A stretch of DNA of 10,148 nucleotides. Origin: JBLFWJ01 sp047611425 (GTDB lineage Bacteria > Bacteroidota > Bacteroidia > UBA10329). This document shows, in pieces, positions 1 through 6,445 of this stretch (position 1 is its first letter; each line of letters starts with the position of its first letter). The notes below the pieces were generated by a model, which saw nothing but the letters and a program-made list of their open reading frames with translations, was not told the DNA's origin and did no database searches. The translations under genes were made by a program, and so were the position numbers. The stretch lies in assembly GCA_047611425.1 (NCBI GenBank), contig JBLFWJ010000124.1, positions 1-10,148 on the forward strand, given 5' to 3'.

Positions 1-300
1 CTCTCTCGGATTGATCTAACAAAGGATGACGTGGCCGACCTTGAGGAAATGACCAAACCTATTGCTCCTGAAAACGCCATCGGCAGAATCAGTCGGATGG
101 ATGCGATCAACAACAAAAGTGTGAATGAGGCTTCACTCAGAAATGCTCAAGCCAAGCTGAGTCAATTGGAAGATGCGCTTTACAAGATTGACAACAACGA
201 GGATTTTGGAAAGTGCCGATCCTGTGGAAATCCTATTCAAGAAGGGCGTTTGCTACTAATGCCCGAAAGTCCATTCTGCGTGCCTTGCGCCAGGATATAA
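1..300 (+). CDS. DksA/TraR-type C4 zinc-finger regulator, 5' end missing
   Basis: The reading frame is open from base 1 (beginning LSRIDLTKDD) to the TAA at 298-300, so the gene starts before the window; the GTG at 31 and the ATG at 49 are probably internal codons. The visible 99 residues contain the conserved segment IGRISRMDAINNKSVNEASL, a helical stretch, and a C4 zinc finger made of CRSC and CVPC (first Cys codon at 214-216). This is the C-terminal arrangement of the DksA/TraR family, whose members bind the secondary channel of RNA polymerase and alter transcription initiation, often with ppGpp. The acidic coiled-coil-tip motif of E. coli DksA (DxxDxA) is not visible; the matching place reads PENAIGR. 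It may therefore be a family member with different activity rather than a true DksA. It converges with the next gene with no spacer. Family assignment is firm; exact role is not. Confidence 0.92.
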   Translation, partial: LSRIDLTKDDVADLEEMTKPIAPENAIGRISRMDAINNKSVNEASLRNAQAKLSQLEDALYKIDNNEDFGKCRSCGNPIQEGRLLLMPESPFCVPCARI

Positions 301-966
301 TCAAAGCACCAAGTCGCATTCAAACTCATCGGGTTCTATTCCGGCATCCTTTGATACATTAAATTGAGTTATCGTAATTCCAGTATTACCTGTCAATGAC
401 TCACGCGTGGATCCTATTTGAAACGCAACTTTTAAATCAGAATTAGAAAACACTTTAGTTTTTGAAACCGTCATCTCTCCAACTATGCACGTACTGGTTA
501 TTGTACTATCAAGTCGTTCAATGCTGAAAGAGCCGCTAGTTAAGTCTGTAAATCGAGAATCAGAATGTTCAAATGGATACGCTACAAATGCCTCAATCAT
601 CCCGTTCCCTAAACTTACACCTGATATCCCCATAGAGTCGTTGTCAATTTCAGTGACAACCAATTGAGCATATCCTCCAAACCCAGTTCCAGGAGAGAAG
701 GAGTCAAATACTGTGGTGATAGTAAAATCACCAGTAAGACCAGTTTGAAAAACTTCAATTGCCTGGCCAGACTCACTATTCTTGACCTCAATTCGCAAAG
801 ATCCGTTTTCATATTTCGCCTCTGCAGTAAGCTGTGTTCGTTTAACGGTCCAGTCGGAAACACATTCAATCTCTTCAATTTCCGAACATCCTGCGTATGC
901 TAAAAATGAAATCAAGGCAATTGCCCCTATCAGGTTTAACACAAACTGAACTTTCAGCATCTTCAT
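301..966 (-). CDS. Probable lipoprotein of unknown function
   Basis: This encodes 221 residues. The N-terminus is a basic MKMLK followed by a hydrophobic stretch (about residues 8-25) and then AYAGCSE, with Cys27 as the likely lipidated residue. Tyr at position -3 departs from the usual L/V/I of a lipobox, so lipidation is probable rather than certain. The mature part is rich in Ser, Thr, Gly and Asp with alternating hydrophobics, as in secreted beta-sandwich proteins; Cys35, Cys160 and Cys217 could form disulfides. The segment around residues 57-130 (SLRIEV, then GFGGYAQLVVTEIDND) loosely recalls a concanavalin-like or laminin-G-like sandwich, but I cannot assign a family. A second ATG lies two codons in (958-960). 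No clear Shine-Dalgarno sequence precedes the start. Its stop codon directly abuts that of the zinc-finger gene. It is divergent from the exporter operon, 86 bp away. I infer a cell-envelope location; the function is unknown. Confidence 0.78.
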   Translation of the reverse strand: MKMLKVQFVLNLIGAIALISFLAYAGCSEIEEIECVSDWTVKRTQLTAEAKYENGSLRIEVKNSESGQAIEVFQTGLTGDFTITTVFDSFSPGTGFGGYAQLVVTEIDNDSMGISGVSLGNGMIEAFVAYPFEHSDSRFTDLTSGSFSIERLDSTITSTCIVGEMTVSKTKVFSNSDLKVAFQIGSTRESLTGNTGITITQFNVSKDAGIEPDEFECDLVL

Positions 967-981
967 AACGGTTTACAATTT

Positions 982-1036
982 TTAACAAGGTTAGGCAATT
1001 CTTGTGTCGACCTGCGTTAACAAGAAGGTAATTTCG
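982..1036. promoter_or_regulatory. Possible shared control region between divergent genes
   Basis: The 86 bp between the lipoprotein start and the exporter ATPase start contain TTAACAAG twice (982-989 and 1017-1024, 35 bp apart). CTTGT at 1001-1005 forms an inverted pair with ACAAG at 1020-1024. TAATTTCG at 1029-1036 differs by one base from the Bacteroidota -7 element TAnnTTTG, but no well-spaced TTG lies upstream. The divergent layout requires promoters here for both directions. The repeats could be regulator half-sites, though at this length chance is a real possibility. Confidence 0.22.
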
Positions 1037-1052
1037 GCCCGACCAAGGAACC

Positions 1053-1742
1053 ATGATTGAGATCTCAGATTTAAGAAAGTCCTACCAAGTAGGACAGCGG
1101 AAATTAGAAGTATTGAAGGGGATTAACCTCAATGTTCCTGAAGGAGAATTGGCCGCTATTATGGGGTCTTCTGGAACTGGAAAATCCACCTTGCTCAATA
1201 TTTTGGGCATACTTGACAATTACGATTCTGGGACTTATAAGTTGAATGGAACTCTGATTAAAGATCTAAGCGAAACGAAATCTGCTAAGTATCGAAACGA
1301 AATGATCGGTTTCGTTTTCCAGTCCTTTAATCTGGTCACGTTTAAGAATGCTGTAGAAAATGTGGCACTTCCACTCTACTATCAAGGTGTGAGCAGAAGC
1401 AAGCGAAACAAATTGGCTCTTGAATATTTAGATCGAGTTGGATTGGCTGATTGGGCAGATCATCTTCCAAGTGAATTATCTGGAGGACAGCAGCAACGAG
1501 TTGCAATCGCACGAGCATTGGTTAGCAAGCCAAAATTGATTTTGGCTGATGAGCCAACAGGAGCATTGGACACTCAAACTTCTAACGAGGTAATGAACCT
1601 ACTTAAAGAGGTGAGTCGTGAAGGCATGACAATGATTATCGTAACGCATGACCCGGAAGTTTCCCAGTTCTGCGACCGCATGATTAGCATGAAAGACGGC
1701 CTAATTGAGAATTCAGACCTAATTCAAAAAGCGCAAGTATGA
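1053..1742 (+). CDS. ABC exporter ATP-binding protein (MacB/LolD-type)
   Basis: A complete 229-residue nucleotide-binding subunit that would power an inner-membrane exporter by ATP hydrolysis as a dimer on the cytoplasmic face. Motifs in order: Walker A GSSGTGKST (residues 38-46), Q-loop FVFQSFN with Gln90, signature LSGGQQQRVAIARAL (from 142), Walker B LILADEP with catalytic Glu167, D-loop ALD (171-173), and switch His199 in VTHD. The length and the TGALD sequence fit the MacB/LolD/FtsE-like subfamily, which partners with FtsX-type permeases. AAGGAA at 1045-1050 sits only 2 nt before the ATG, close for a Shine-Dalgarno element. The last codons overlap the first permease start by 4 bp (ATGA), implying translational coupling. 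The fold and class are certain; the substrate cannot be read from the sequence. Confidence 0.96.
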   Translation: MIEISDLRKSYQVGQRKLEVLKGINLNVPEGELAAIMGSSGTGKSTLLNILGILDNYDSGTYKLNGTLIKDLSETKSAKYRNEMIGFVFQSFNLVTFKNAVENVALPLYYQGVSRSKRNKLALEYLDRVGLADWADHLPSELSGGQQQRVAIARALVSKPKLILADEPTGALDTQTSNEVMNLLKEVSREGMTMIIVTHDPEVSQFCDRMISMKDGLIENSDLIQKAQV

Positions 1743-2965
1743 TCTCGTCCGATAGATGGCAAGAGATCTTCAGTACGATCTCCAAGAATAAACTGCGCAC
1801 CGTTCTCACGGGGTTCAGCGTTTTCTGGGGGATTTTCATGTTGATCATTTTGCTTGGCTGCGGAAAAGGGCTGGAAAATGGCTTTGAGCACGATTTCAAG
1901 GCCGATGCGATTAACAGTATTTGGATCTACCAAGGAAATACCTCCATTCCTTATAAAGGATTTAATGCGGGAAGAAGTATCCGATTCAACAATCAGTCTT
2001 CTGAAATGCTTCAGGCGACAAACCAAGACGTCACTGATTTTAGCAGAAGATTGTGGTGCGGTCAATTCCCAATGGTCTACAAAGACAAACGGGTTACGTA
2101 CACAGTTTTTGCGGTAAGCGCTGGTCATCGATATGCCGAAAACATTACGCTTTTAGAAGGACGCTGGGTAAACCCAACGGATGACCTTGAAAAGAGAAAA
2201 GTGATCGTGATCGGTGATCCGATTCGAGAAGAACTTTTTCCAAACGGAGACCACATTGGTAAAGAAATTAAGGTTGATGGTGTGAACTTCACAGTAATCG
2301 GCAACTTTAAAGATGGAGGTGGTGATCGGGATATGCGAAGAGCATACATCCCAACAGAAGTAGGACAGGCCCTATACCACCCCAATGAAGTGCATCAGTT
2401 TACTATGATGGTTGGTGACGCGACACTGGACGAGACCATCGCGATTTCCAACGACCTGAGAAAGAGAATGGCCGCATTCTTCCATTTTTCGCCTGATGAC
2501 CAGCGCGCCATTTGGATTAACAACAGCACCGAACACTTTATGCAGATTATTAATGTTCTGAATGGAATCAGCCTGTTTGTTTGGGTTATGGGGATCATGA
2601 CAATTATTGCTGGAGTTGTGGGCGTGGGAAACATCATGATGATCGTTGTGAAAGAGCGAACACGAGAAATTGGCATCCGAAAAGCACTTGGCGCCTCCCC
2701 CACTTCTATCGTTAGTTTGATATTGATGGAAGCGATTTTGATCACATCTATAGCCGGTTATCTCGGCTTAGTAGCAGGAGTTTTTCTACTCGAATTCGTC
2801 AGTTCTCAAATAGAAGACCCAGGCATTTTCAGAAACCCAGAAGTTGAGTTGAGTACGGCAATTGCGGCAACCTTGGTATTGATTGCAGCAGGTGCTTTAG
2901 CTGGACTAATCCCAGCAATCAGAGCTGCATCCATTCGTCCAATCGAAGCTTTAAGAGAAGAATAA
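1739..2965 (+). CDS. MacB/FtsX-type ABC permease, first copy
   Basis: A 408-residue inner-membrane permease. It has TM1 near residues 22-42, then a large periplasmic domain of the MacB core type (about 45-270), then three membrane segments near 275-304, 322-352 and 372-394. The cytoplasmic loop KERTREIGIRKALGAS (about 305-320) is the characteristic FtsX/MacB segment that contacts the ATPase. The C-terminus ends PAIRAASIRPIEALREE, also typical of the family. In MacB-like machines such permeases do not form a classical channel; ATP-driven motion is passed to the periplasmic domain and adaptor to push substrates toward an outer-membrane tunnel. The start overlaps the ATPase stop (ATGA), and the stop shares one base with the start of the second permease (TAATG). 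It is clearly paralogous to that neighbour, so a heterodimer is likely. The substrate is unknown: peptides, lipids or small toxic molecules are all possible. Confidence 0.93.
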   Translation: MISSDRWQEIFSTISKNKLRTVLTGFSVFWGIFMLIILLGCGKGLENGFEHDFKADAINSIWIYQGNTSIPYKGFNAGRSIRFNNQSSEMLQATNQDVTDFSRRLWCGQFPMVYKDKRVTYTVFAVSAGHRYAENITLLEGRWVNPTDDLEKRKVIVIGDPIREELFPNGDHIGKEIKVDGVNFTVIGNFKDGGGDRDMRRAYIPTEVGQALYHPNEVHQFTMMVGDATLDETIAISNDLRKRMAAFFHFSPDDQRAIWINNSTEHFMQIINVLNGISLFVWVMGIMTIIAGVVGVGNIMMIVVKERTREIGIRKALGASPTSIVSLILMEAILITSIAGYLGLVAGVFLLEFVSSQIEDPGIFRNPEVELSTAIAATLVLIAAGALAGLIPAIRAASIRPIEALREE

Positions 2966-4215
2966 TGTTCGACAGGGATCAATGGAAAGAAATATATGCC
3001 ACACTGGCGAATAACAAGCTTAGAACAAGCTTGACTGCATTTGGTGTGAGCTGGGGAATCATCATGCTAATCGTGATGCTTGGCGCTGGTTCCGGTCTGA
3101 AAAATGGAGTAACCAGCGAGTTTGACGGCTTTGCAATGAACAGCCTTTATGTCTGGACACAAAATGTATCTATACCATACAAAGGATTACCCGCTGGAAG
3201 ATGGTTCAATCTTAGAAATGGTGACACGGAAGCAATTATCGCGAACATCCCAGAAATTGAAGTAATCGCTCCGAGAAACGAAGTGGGTGGTTTTAGAGGC
3301 ACTTCTAGCGTGAGAAGGAAAGACAAGACAGGAGATTTCAGAATCATTGGTGACGTGCCTGAAATAAGAGAACTTCAAACTTTAGATATTGATCAAGGCC
3401 GATGGATGAACCACCTTGATTTAAATGAACAGCGGAAAGTCGCAATTATCGGAAGTCGAGTAGCCTCAACCCTTTTCAGTCCATCAGAAGAAATTATTGG
3501 TGACTACATCACCCTAAATGGAGTCGCATTTAAAGTGGTCGGAACTTTCAAAACGAAAAAGACCGGAGACGAAGCCAATGAAGACGCTACCACCGTATTC
3601 GTTCCGTTCAGCACCTTTCAGAAAGTGTTTAATTATGGTGATAGAGTGTCTTATTATGGATTCACGCCTAAAGAAGGAGTAGCAACATCTGTAATTGAAG
3701 AAAAGGTTATCGCTCTTCTGAAAGAACGACATTCGATTCATCCAGATGATCGTTTCGCCTTTGGCAGCAACAACAACGAAGAAGGTTTCAAGGAAGTGTC
3801 TCAAGTTTTTTCAGGCATCAATTTCATTTCGTGGTTGGTTGGAGTAGCTACCCTGCTGGCTGGTGTTATTGGCGTGAGCAATATTATGCTTGTCATCATT
3901 AAGGAGAGAACCAAAGAGATCGGAATTAGACGTGCCATTGGAGCTTCACCGTTTCAGATTGTGAAACAGATCATGCTTGAAGCATTGATACTTACTTCTG
4001 TTGCAGGATATATTGGAGTTATTCTGGGTGTGTTACTCGTTGAGAGTGTTGGGCCGCTGATTCAAGATGAGGCTTTTAAGAATCCTGAAATAGATTTTAG
4101 CGTAGCACTCCTAGCCGTGATAGTTTTGAGTATTAGTGGCTGTTTTGCAGGATTAATTCCTGCCATACGAGCTTTAGAAATTAAACCTGTCGAAGCACTT
4201 CGAACAGACGGATAA
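2965..4215 (+). CDS. MacB/FtsX-type ABC permease, second copy
   Basis: A 416-residue permease with the same layout as its upstream neighbour: TM1 near 22-42, a periplasmic MacB-type core to about 280, TM segments near 284-310, 332-362 and 378-402, the coupling loop KERTKEIGIRRAIGAS (about 313-328), and the ending PAIRALEIKPVEALRTDG. The two permeases align from the first residues: NNKLRTSLTAFGVSWGI here matches KNKLRTVLTGFSVFWGI there, and NVSIPYKGLPAGR matches NTSIPYKGFNAGR. This indicates an ancient tandem duplication. Divergence is greatest within the periplasmic part, which would suit two non-identical halves of one transporter. The start is set by the 1-bp TAATG overlap. The adaptor gene begins 28 bp after the stop. 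Function as the second permease subunit of the same exporter is inferred from the paralogy and operon position. Confidence 0.93.
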   Translation: MFDRDQWKEIYATLANNKLRTSLTAFGVSWGIIMLIVMLGAGSGLKNGVTSEFDGFAMNSLYVWTQNVSIPYKGLPAGRWFNLRNGDTEAIIANIPEIEVIAPRNEVGGFRGTSSVRRKDKTGDFRIIGDVPEIRELQTLDIDQGRWMNHLDLNEQRKVAIIGSRVASTLFSPSEEIIGDYITLNGVAFKVVGTFKTKKTGDEANEDATTVFVPFSTFQKVFNYGDRVSYYGFTPKEGVATSVIEEKVIALLKERHSIHPDDRFAFGSNNNEEGFKEVSQVFSGINFISWLVGVATLLAGVIGVSNIMLVIIKERTKEIGIRRAIGASPFQIVKQIMLEALILTSVAGYIGVILGVLLVESVGPLIQDEAFKNPEIDFSVALLAVIVLSISGCFAGLIPAIRALEIKPVEALRTDG

Positions 4216-4243
4216 CGAATTAGGATAAAGTAAAAAGGAACAA

Positions 4244-5329
4244 ATGAAAACTGCTTTAAGAACCATTGTCATTCTTGCAATTCTCGGAGGATTTGGATAC
4301 ACCATGTACTACCTGTGGGCTAAGTCGGAAGAGCCGCCAGTGATTTACGAGACTACTACAGCTTCGGTGCAAAGTATTATCAAGAAGACCGTTGCCACAG
4401 GGTCTATTCTTCCAAAACGTGAAGTTGATATCAAGCCGAGAGTTTCTGGAATTATCGAAAAGATATTCGTAGTTCCAGGCCAGATGATTAATAAGGGAGA
4501 CGCGGTTGCTCAAATCAGAATCATACCAAACATGGTTAGTTTGAATAACGCCAAGTCTCGGGTTGAGGCGGCTAAGATTTACGTTAAGGATGTAACGTTG
4601 CGTCACGACCAATCTGGCTCTCTTTACGAAAAAGGAGTGATTGCATTAACAGAATATCAACGATTGCAAACCGAGCTAAACACAGCTGCACAAGATTTGC
4701 TTGCAGCAGAAAACAATCTTCAATTAATTAAGGAAGGTGCGCTAAAAGGCGAAGGAGCCAATTCAAACACGATTGTTCGTTCAACCACACAAGGAATGGT
4801 TTTAGACGTTCCCGTTAAGGAGGGTCACTCGGTAATTGAAAGCAACACCTTTAATGAAGGAACCAGCATTGCTCAAGTAGCCAATATGGCCGAAATGATG
4901 TTTGAAGGAAAAGTGGATGAAAGCGAAGTCGGAAAGATCAAGGAAGGAATGGCGCTTCTTATCAAGGTTGGCGCAATCGATAATGAGCAATTTGATGCCA
5001 CATTGGAGTACATTTCTCCAAAGGGTGTAAATGACAATGGCGCTATTCAATTTACGATTCGAGCAAACGTCACATTGAAGGAGGATGTCTTTATTAGATC
5101 CGGTTACAGCGCTAACGCGGATATTGTGCTTGACAGAAGAGACAGTGTATTGGCTCTTTCCGAGTCCTTGTTAATTATGACGGAAGACACCGACACTATC
5201 TATATTGAAGTAGAAAAGGGAGACCAAGAATTTGAAAAAGTGGAAGTTGAAGTTGGCCTTTCAGATGGAATCAATATTGAAATCCTGAACGGAGTCGATG
5301 CAGAAACAAAGATTAAGAAGCAGAGTTGA
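4244..5329 (+). CDS. Periplasmic adaptor (membrane-fusion protein, MacA/HlyD-like)
   Basis: A 361-residue adaptor that should link the inner-membrane permeases to an outer-membrane channel. One N-terminal membrane anchor (about residues 7-25) is not followed by a lipobox Cys. The first half of a lipoyl/barrel-sandwich domain lies near 60-92 (DIKPRVSGIIEKIFVVPGQ, then GDAVAQI). A helical hairpin follows near 97-165, and the second lipoyl half near 177-212 (TTQGMVLDVPVKEGHSV). A beta-barrel domain lies near 216-295 and a short membrane-proximal domain ends in VEVEVGLSDGINIEILNGV. The order and length match MacA-type adaptors. AAGGAA at 4235-4240 lies 3 nt before the ATG. Adaptors of ABC exporters need a TolC-family partner; none follows, so the channel must come from elsewhere in the genome. 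Unlike E. coli macAB, the adaptor here is last in the operon. Confidence 0.93.
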   Translation: MKTALRTIVILAILGGFGYTMYYLWAKSEEPPVIYETTTASVQSIIKKTVATGSILPKREVDIKPRVSGIIEKIFVVPGQMINKGDAVAQIRIIPNMVSLNNAKSRVEAAKIYVKDVTLRHDQSGSLYEKGVIALTEYQRLQTELNTAAQDLLAAENNLQLIKEGALKGEGANSNTIVRSTTQGMVLDVPVKEGHSVIESNTFNEGTSIAQVANMAEMMFEGKVDESEVGKIKEGMALLIKVGAIDNEQFDATLEYISPKGVNDNGAIQFTIRANVTLKEDVFIRSGYSANADIVLDRRDSVLALSESLLIMTEDTDTIYIEVEKGDQEFEKVEVEVGLSDGINIEILNGVDAETKIKKQS

Positions 5330-5338
5330 AATGCATTT

Positions 5339-5366
5339 TTGTTTGACTAGGTAAGTCTTATATATG
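5339..5366 (+). promoter_or_regulatory. Candidate Bacteroidota-type promoter before msrB
   Basis: TTG at 5339-5341 (within a T-rich run) is followed after 17 bp by TATATATG (5359-5366), one mismatch from the -7 consensus TAnnTTTG. It begins 10 bp after the adaptor stop codon. A transcript from here would have a leader of about 150 nt before msrB, or would be a short RNA ending at the hairpin at 5484-5519. The match is weak evidence by itself. Confidence 0.25.
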
Positions 5367-5523
5367 AATGTGGTTTTGAACGAGTAAGTACCCTTTACAC
5401 AGCTCCTTTGTATTTGCCACTTAGCATTACCTTGTCTAAAAATTATTGCTGATTATTCAGTAACCTATTCAGCAGAACAATTGAAGATTCTCATCGTTGA
5501 TTCGGTGAGGATCTTTTTTATTT
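5367..5523 (+). promoter_or_regulatory. Gene-free segment: possible msrB leader or small RNA
   Basis: No convincing coding sequence lies between the adaptor stop and msrB; the only ATG-started frames are about 7 codons long. The segment has two potential structures. TGCTGA (5447-5452) pairs with TCAGCA (5469-5474), enclosing the two copies of TATTCAG (5454-5460 and 5466-5472, 12 bp apart). The strong terminator-type hairpin at 5484-5519 follows. It could be an untranslated leader with an attenuator, a small RNA of about 145 nt, or simply the 3' end of the exporter transcript. I do not recognise a known riboswitch. Confidence 0.3.
5484..5519 (+). terminator. Strong intrinsic terminator or attenuator just before msrB
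   Basis: Left arm 5484-5496 (AAGATTCTCATCG) pairs over 13 positions with right arm 5503-5515 (CGGTGAGGATCTT), with loop TTGATT and a run of six T at 5514-5519. Two pairs are U-G (5489 with 5510, 5494 with 5505). These pair in plus-strand RNA but would be A-C mismatches in minus-strand RNA, so the element works for plus-strand transcription. It most simply ends the exporter operon. Because it finishes 4 nt before the msrB start, it also lies in any msrB transcript begun upstream. Confidence 0.82.
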
Positions 5524-5910
5524 ATGACTATGGAAGAACAAGACTGGAAATCGAAACTTAGCGAAGAAGAATACAACGTTTTAAGAAACAAAGGAACCGA
5601 GCGTCCTTTTACTGGAGAATACAACCTCCACTTTGAGAATGGTGATTACGCTTGCAAAGGCTGTGGAGAGGTTCTCTTCAAATCAGATTCTAAATATGAT
5701 CACGGTTGTGGTTGGCCTAGTTTCTCAGAAGCTGCCGAGCCGGGAAAAGTGAAAGAGATCTTGGACAAATCCCACGGAATGATTCGAACTGAAGTTGTTT
5801 GTGCGAAATGCGATGGACACTTAGGCCATGTTTTCAACGATGGCCCTACTCCATCAGGAATGAGATACTGTATCAATTCGGTCTCCCTCGACTTTGAGAA
5901 AGGCCAATAA
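5524..5910 (+). CDS. msrB: Peptide-methionine (R)-S-oxide reductase MsrB
   Basis: A full-length 128-residue MsrB that reduces the R epimer of methionine sulfoxide in oxidised proteins, normally recycled by thioredoxin. The catalytic Cys116 lies in GMRYCINSVSL, the RxCxN motif, preceded by HLGHVFNDGPTPSG. A structural zinc site is formed by Cys44/Cys47 (CKGC) and Cys93/Cys96 (CAKC). GCGWPSF (61-67) builds the substrate pocket, and its Cys62 is a plausible recycling cysteine. There is no signal peptide, so the enzyme is cytoplasmic. A second ATG two codons on (5530) is an alternative start; neither has a clear Shine-Dalgarno sequence because the upstream bases are the T run of the hairpin. It stands alone between a terminator-like hairpin upstream and a bidirectional terminator downstream, so it is probably a single-gene unit. 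Confidence 0.97.
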   Translation: MTMEEQDWKSKLSEEEYNVLRNKGTERPFTGEYNLHFENGDYACKGCGEVLFKSDSKYDHGCGWPSFSEAAEPGKVKEILDKSHGMIRTEVVCAKCDGHLGHVFNDGPTPSGMRYCINSVSLDFEKGQ

Positions 5911-5941
5911 AAAAGGCGTCCGAGTATGTCGAACGCCTTTT
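5909..5941. terminator. Bidirectional terminator between convergent genes
   Basis: Left arm 5911-5923 (AAAAGGCGTCCGA) and right arm 5929-5941 (TCGAACGCCTTTT) form a 13-position stem with loop GTATG. Position 5920 against 5932 is a C-A mismatch in plus-strand RNA but a U-G pair in minus-strand RNA. The minus-strand T run is six long (complement of 5909-5914), against four on the plus strand. The hairpin can therefore end msrB but is better built for the minus-strand gene at 5997-6347. Confidence 0.8.
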
Positions 5942-5950
5942 AGGCTTTAT

Positions 5951-5974
5951 GTCACATTGAGCGGAGTCGAAATG
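5951..5974. repeat. Short intergenic element resembling a dispersed Bacteroidota repeat
   Basis: This 24-bp stretch contains TTGAGCGGAGTCGAAA flanked by CA and TG, and its outer CATT/AATG ends are inverted. From memory, near-identical elements (GTCACACTGAGCGGAGTCGAAGTG-like) occur many times between genes in Bacteroidota and some other phyla. It lies between the terminator and the stop of the minus-strand gene, in the only free space of this convergent junction. Only one copy is visible here, so its repeat status rests on recall. Confidence 0.5.
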
Positions 5975-5996
5975 CTAAACAGCACTTCACTTCTTA

Positions 5997-6347
5997 TCAA
6001 GCGGCAACTTTAAATTCCATTGTAAGATCGACTACTTCTCCTCCAAATATGGAAATAACTGCTTCTGTTTCCTTAAACCCTGGGTAGGTGAATCGAACTA
6101 GGTAAAATCCTTCAGGAACATCCTCAATCTTGAAGTAACCAGTAGGTGAGGTGATGTATGTTTTTCCTGTCCCCACAATCTCAACAATCACCCCGAATAC
6201 TCGGCTTCCTTCTTCGGATACAATCTTTCCTTTAAAAACTCCCATATCATTCGATGGGTTAGTTCCAAAAGTGAATCCTTCATTTCCCCATCCGCTAAAA
6301 TCCAACATTGATAGGTCTACACGTGTACTCTCTTTTTGATTTTCCAT
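5997..6347 (-). CDS. Small carboxypeptidase-regulatory-like domain protein
   Basis: A 116-residue protein made almost entirely of one transthyretin-like beta-sandwich (about residues 37-112). It shows the usual series: FKGKIVSEEGSRVFGVIVEIVG, then TSPTGYFKIEDVPEGFYLVRFTYPGF, ending in a hydrophobic strand. In Bacteroidota this domain is normally found at the N-terminus of TonB-dependent receptors or in secreted surface proteins. Here the first 35 residues (MENQKESTRVDLSMLDFSGWGN) are polar with no signal peptide, lipobox or membrane segment, so the product appears to remain in the cytoplasm unless it is exported in another way. No receptor plug or barrel follows, and the stop is followed by a good terminator, so it does not look like a broken fragment of a larger gene. 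It is transcribed alone and converges on msrB. The function is unknown. Confidence 0.82.
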   Translation of the reverse strand: MENQKESTRVDLSMLDFSGWGNEGFTFGTNPSNDMGVFKGKIVSEEGSRVFGVIVEIVGTGKTYITSPTGYFKIEDVPEGFYLVRFTYPGFKETEAVISIFGGEVVDLTMEFKVAA

Positions 6348-6445
6348 GACTTAAAATTTAACAGGTTAATAAAAGGTAGAATGGATCCATTTACGTGATT
6401 TACCATTGTACAACGGGGGCACTTTTCAATTGTTGTGCCAAAACG

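Noticed and set aside
485..903. Open frames on the plus strand and in another minus frame inside the lipoprotein gene (for example 664-903 + and 615-878 -).
   Set aside because: They overlap fully with a gene having a signal peptide, and their translations show no domain or start context of their own.
3514..3804. A 96-codon minus-strand frame inside the second permease.
   Set aside because: It is antisense to a clear membrane-protein gene, has no recognisable domain, and has an arginine- and phenylalanine-rich composition typical of a reverse frame.
4256..4612. A 118-codon minus-strand frame inside the adaptor gene.
   Set aside because: The adaptor domains cover the same bases in full; this frame has no supporting motif.
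5330..5523. A TolC-like channel gene or small protein between the adaptor and msrB.
   Set aside because: Only 194 bp are available and all frames with a start are about 7 codons long.
5997..6347. The 116-residue gene as a degraded TonB-dependent receptor.
   Set aside because: No plug or barrel sequence follows, the frame is intact, and a dedicated terminator lies just after the stop.
6418..6439. Inverted repeat GGCAC ... GTGCC upstream of the 116-residue protein.
   Set aside because: Only five pairs with a 12-base spacer that does not pair; too short to separate from chance, and the internal CAATTG is off-centre.
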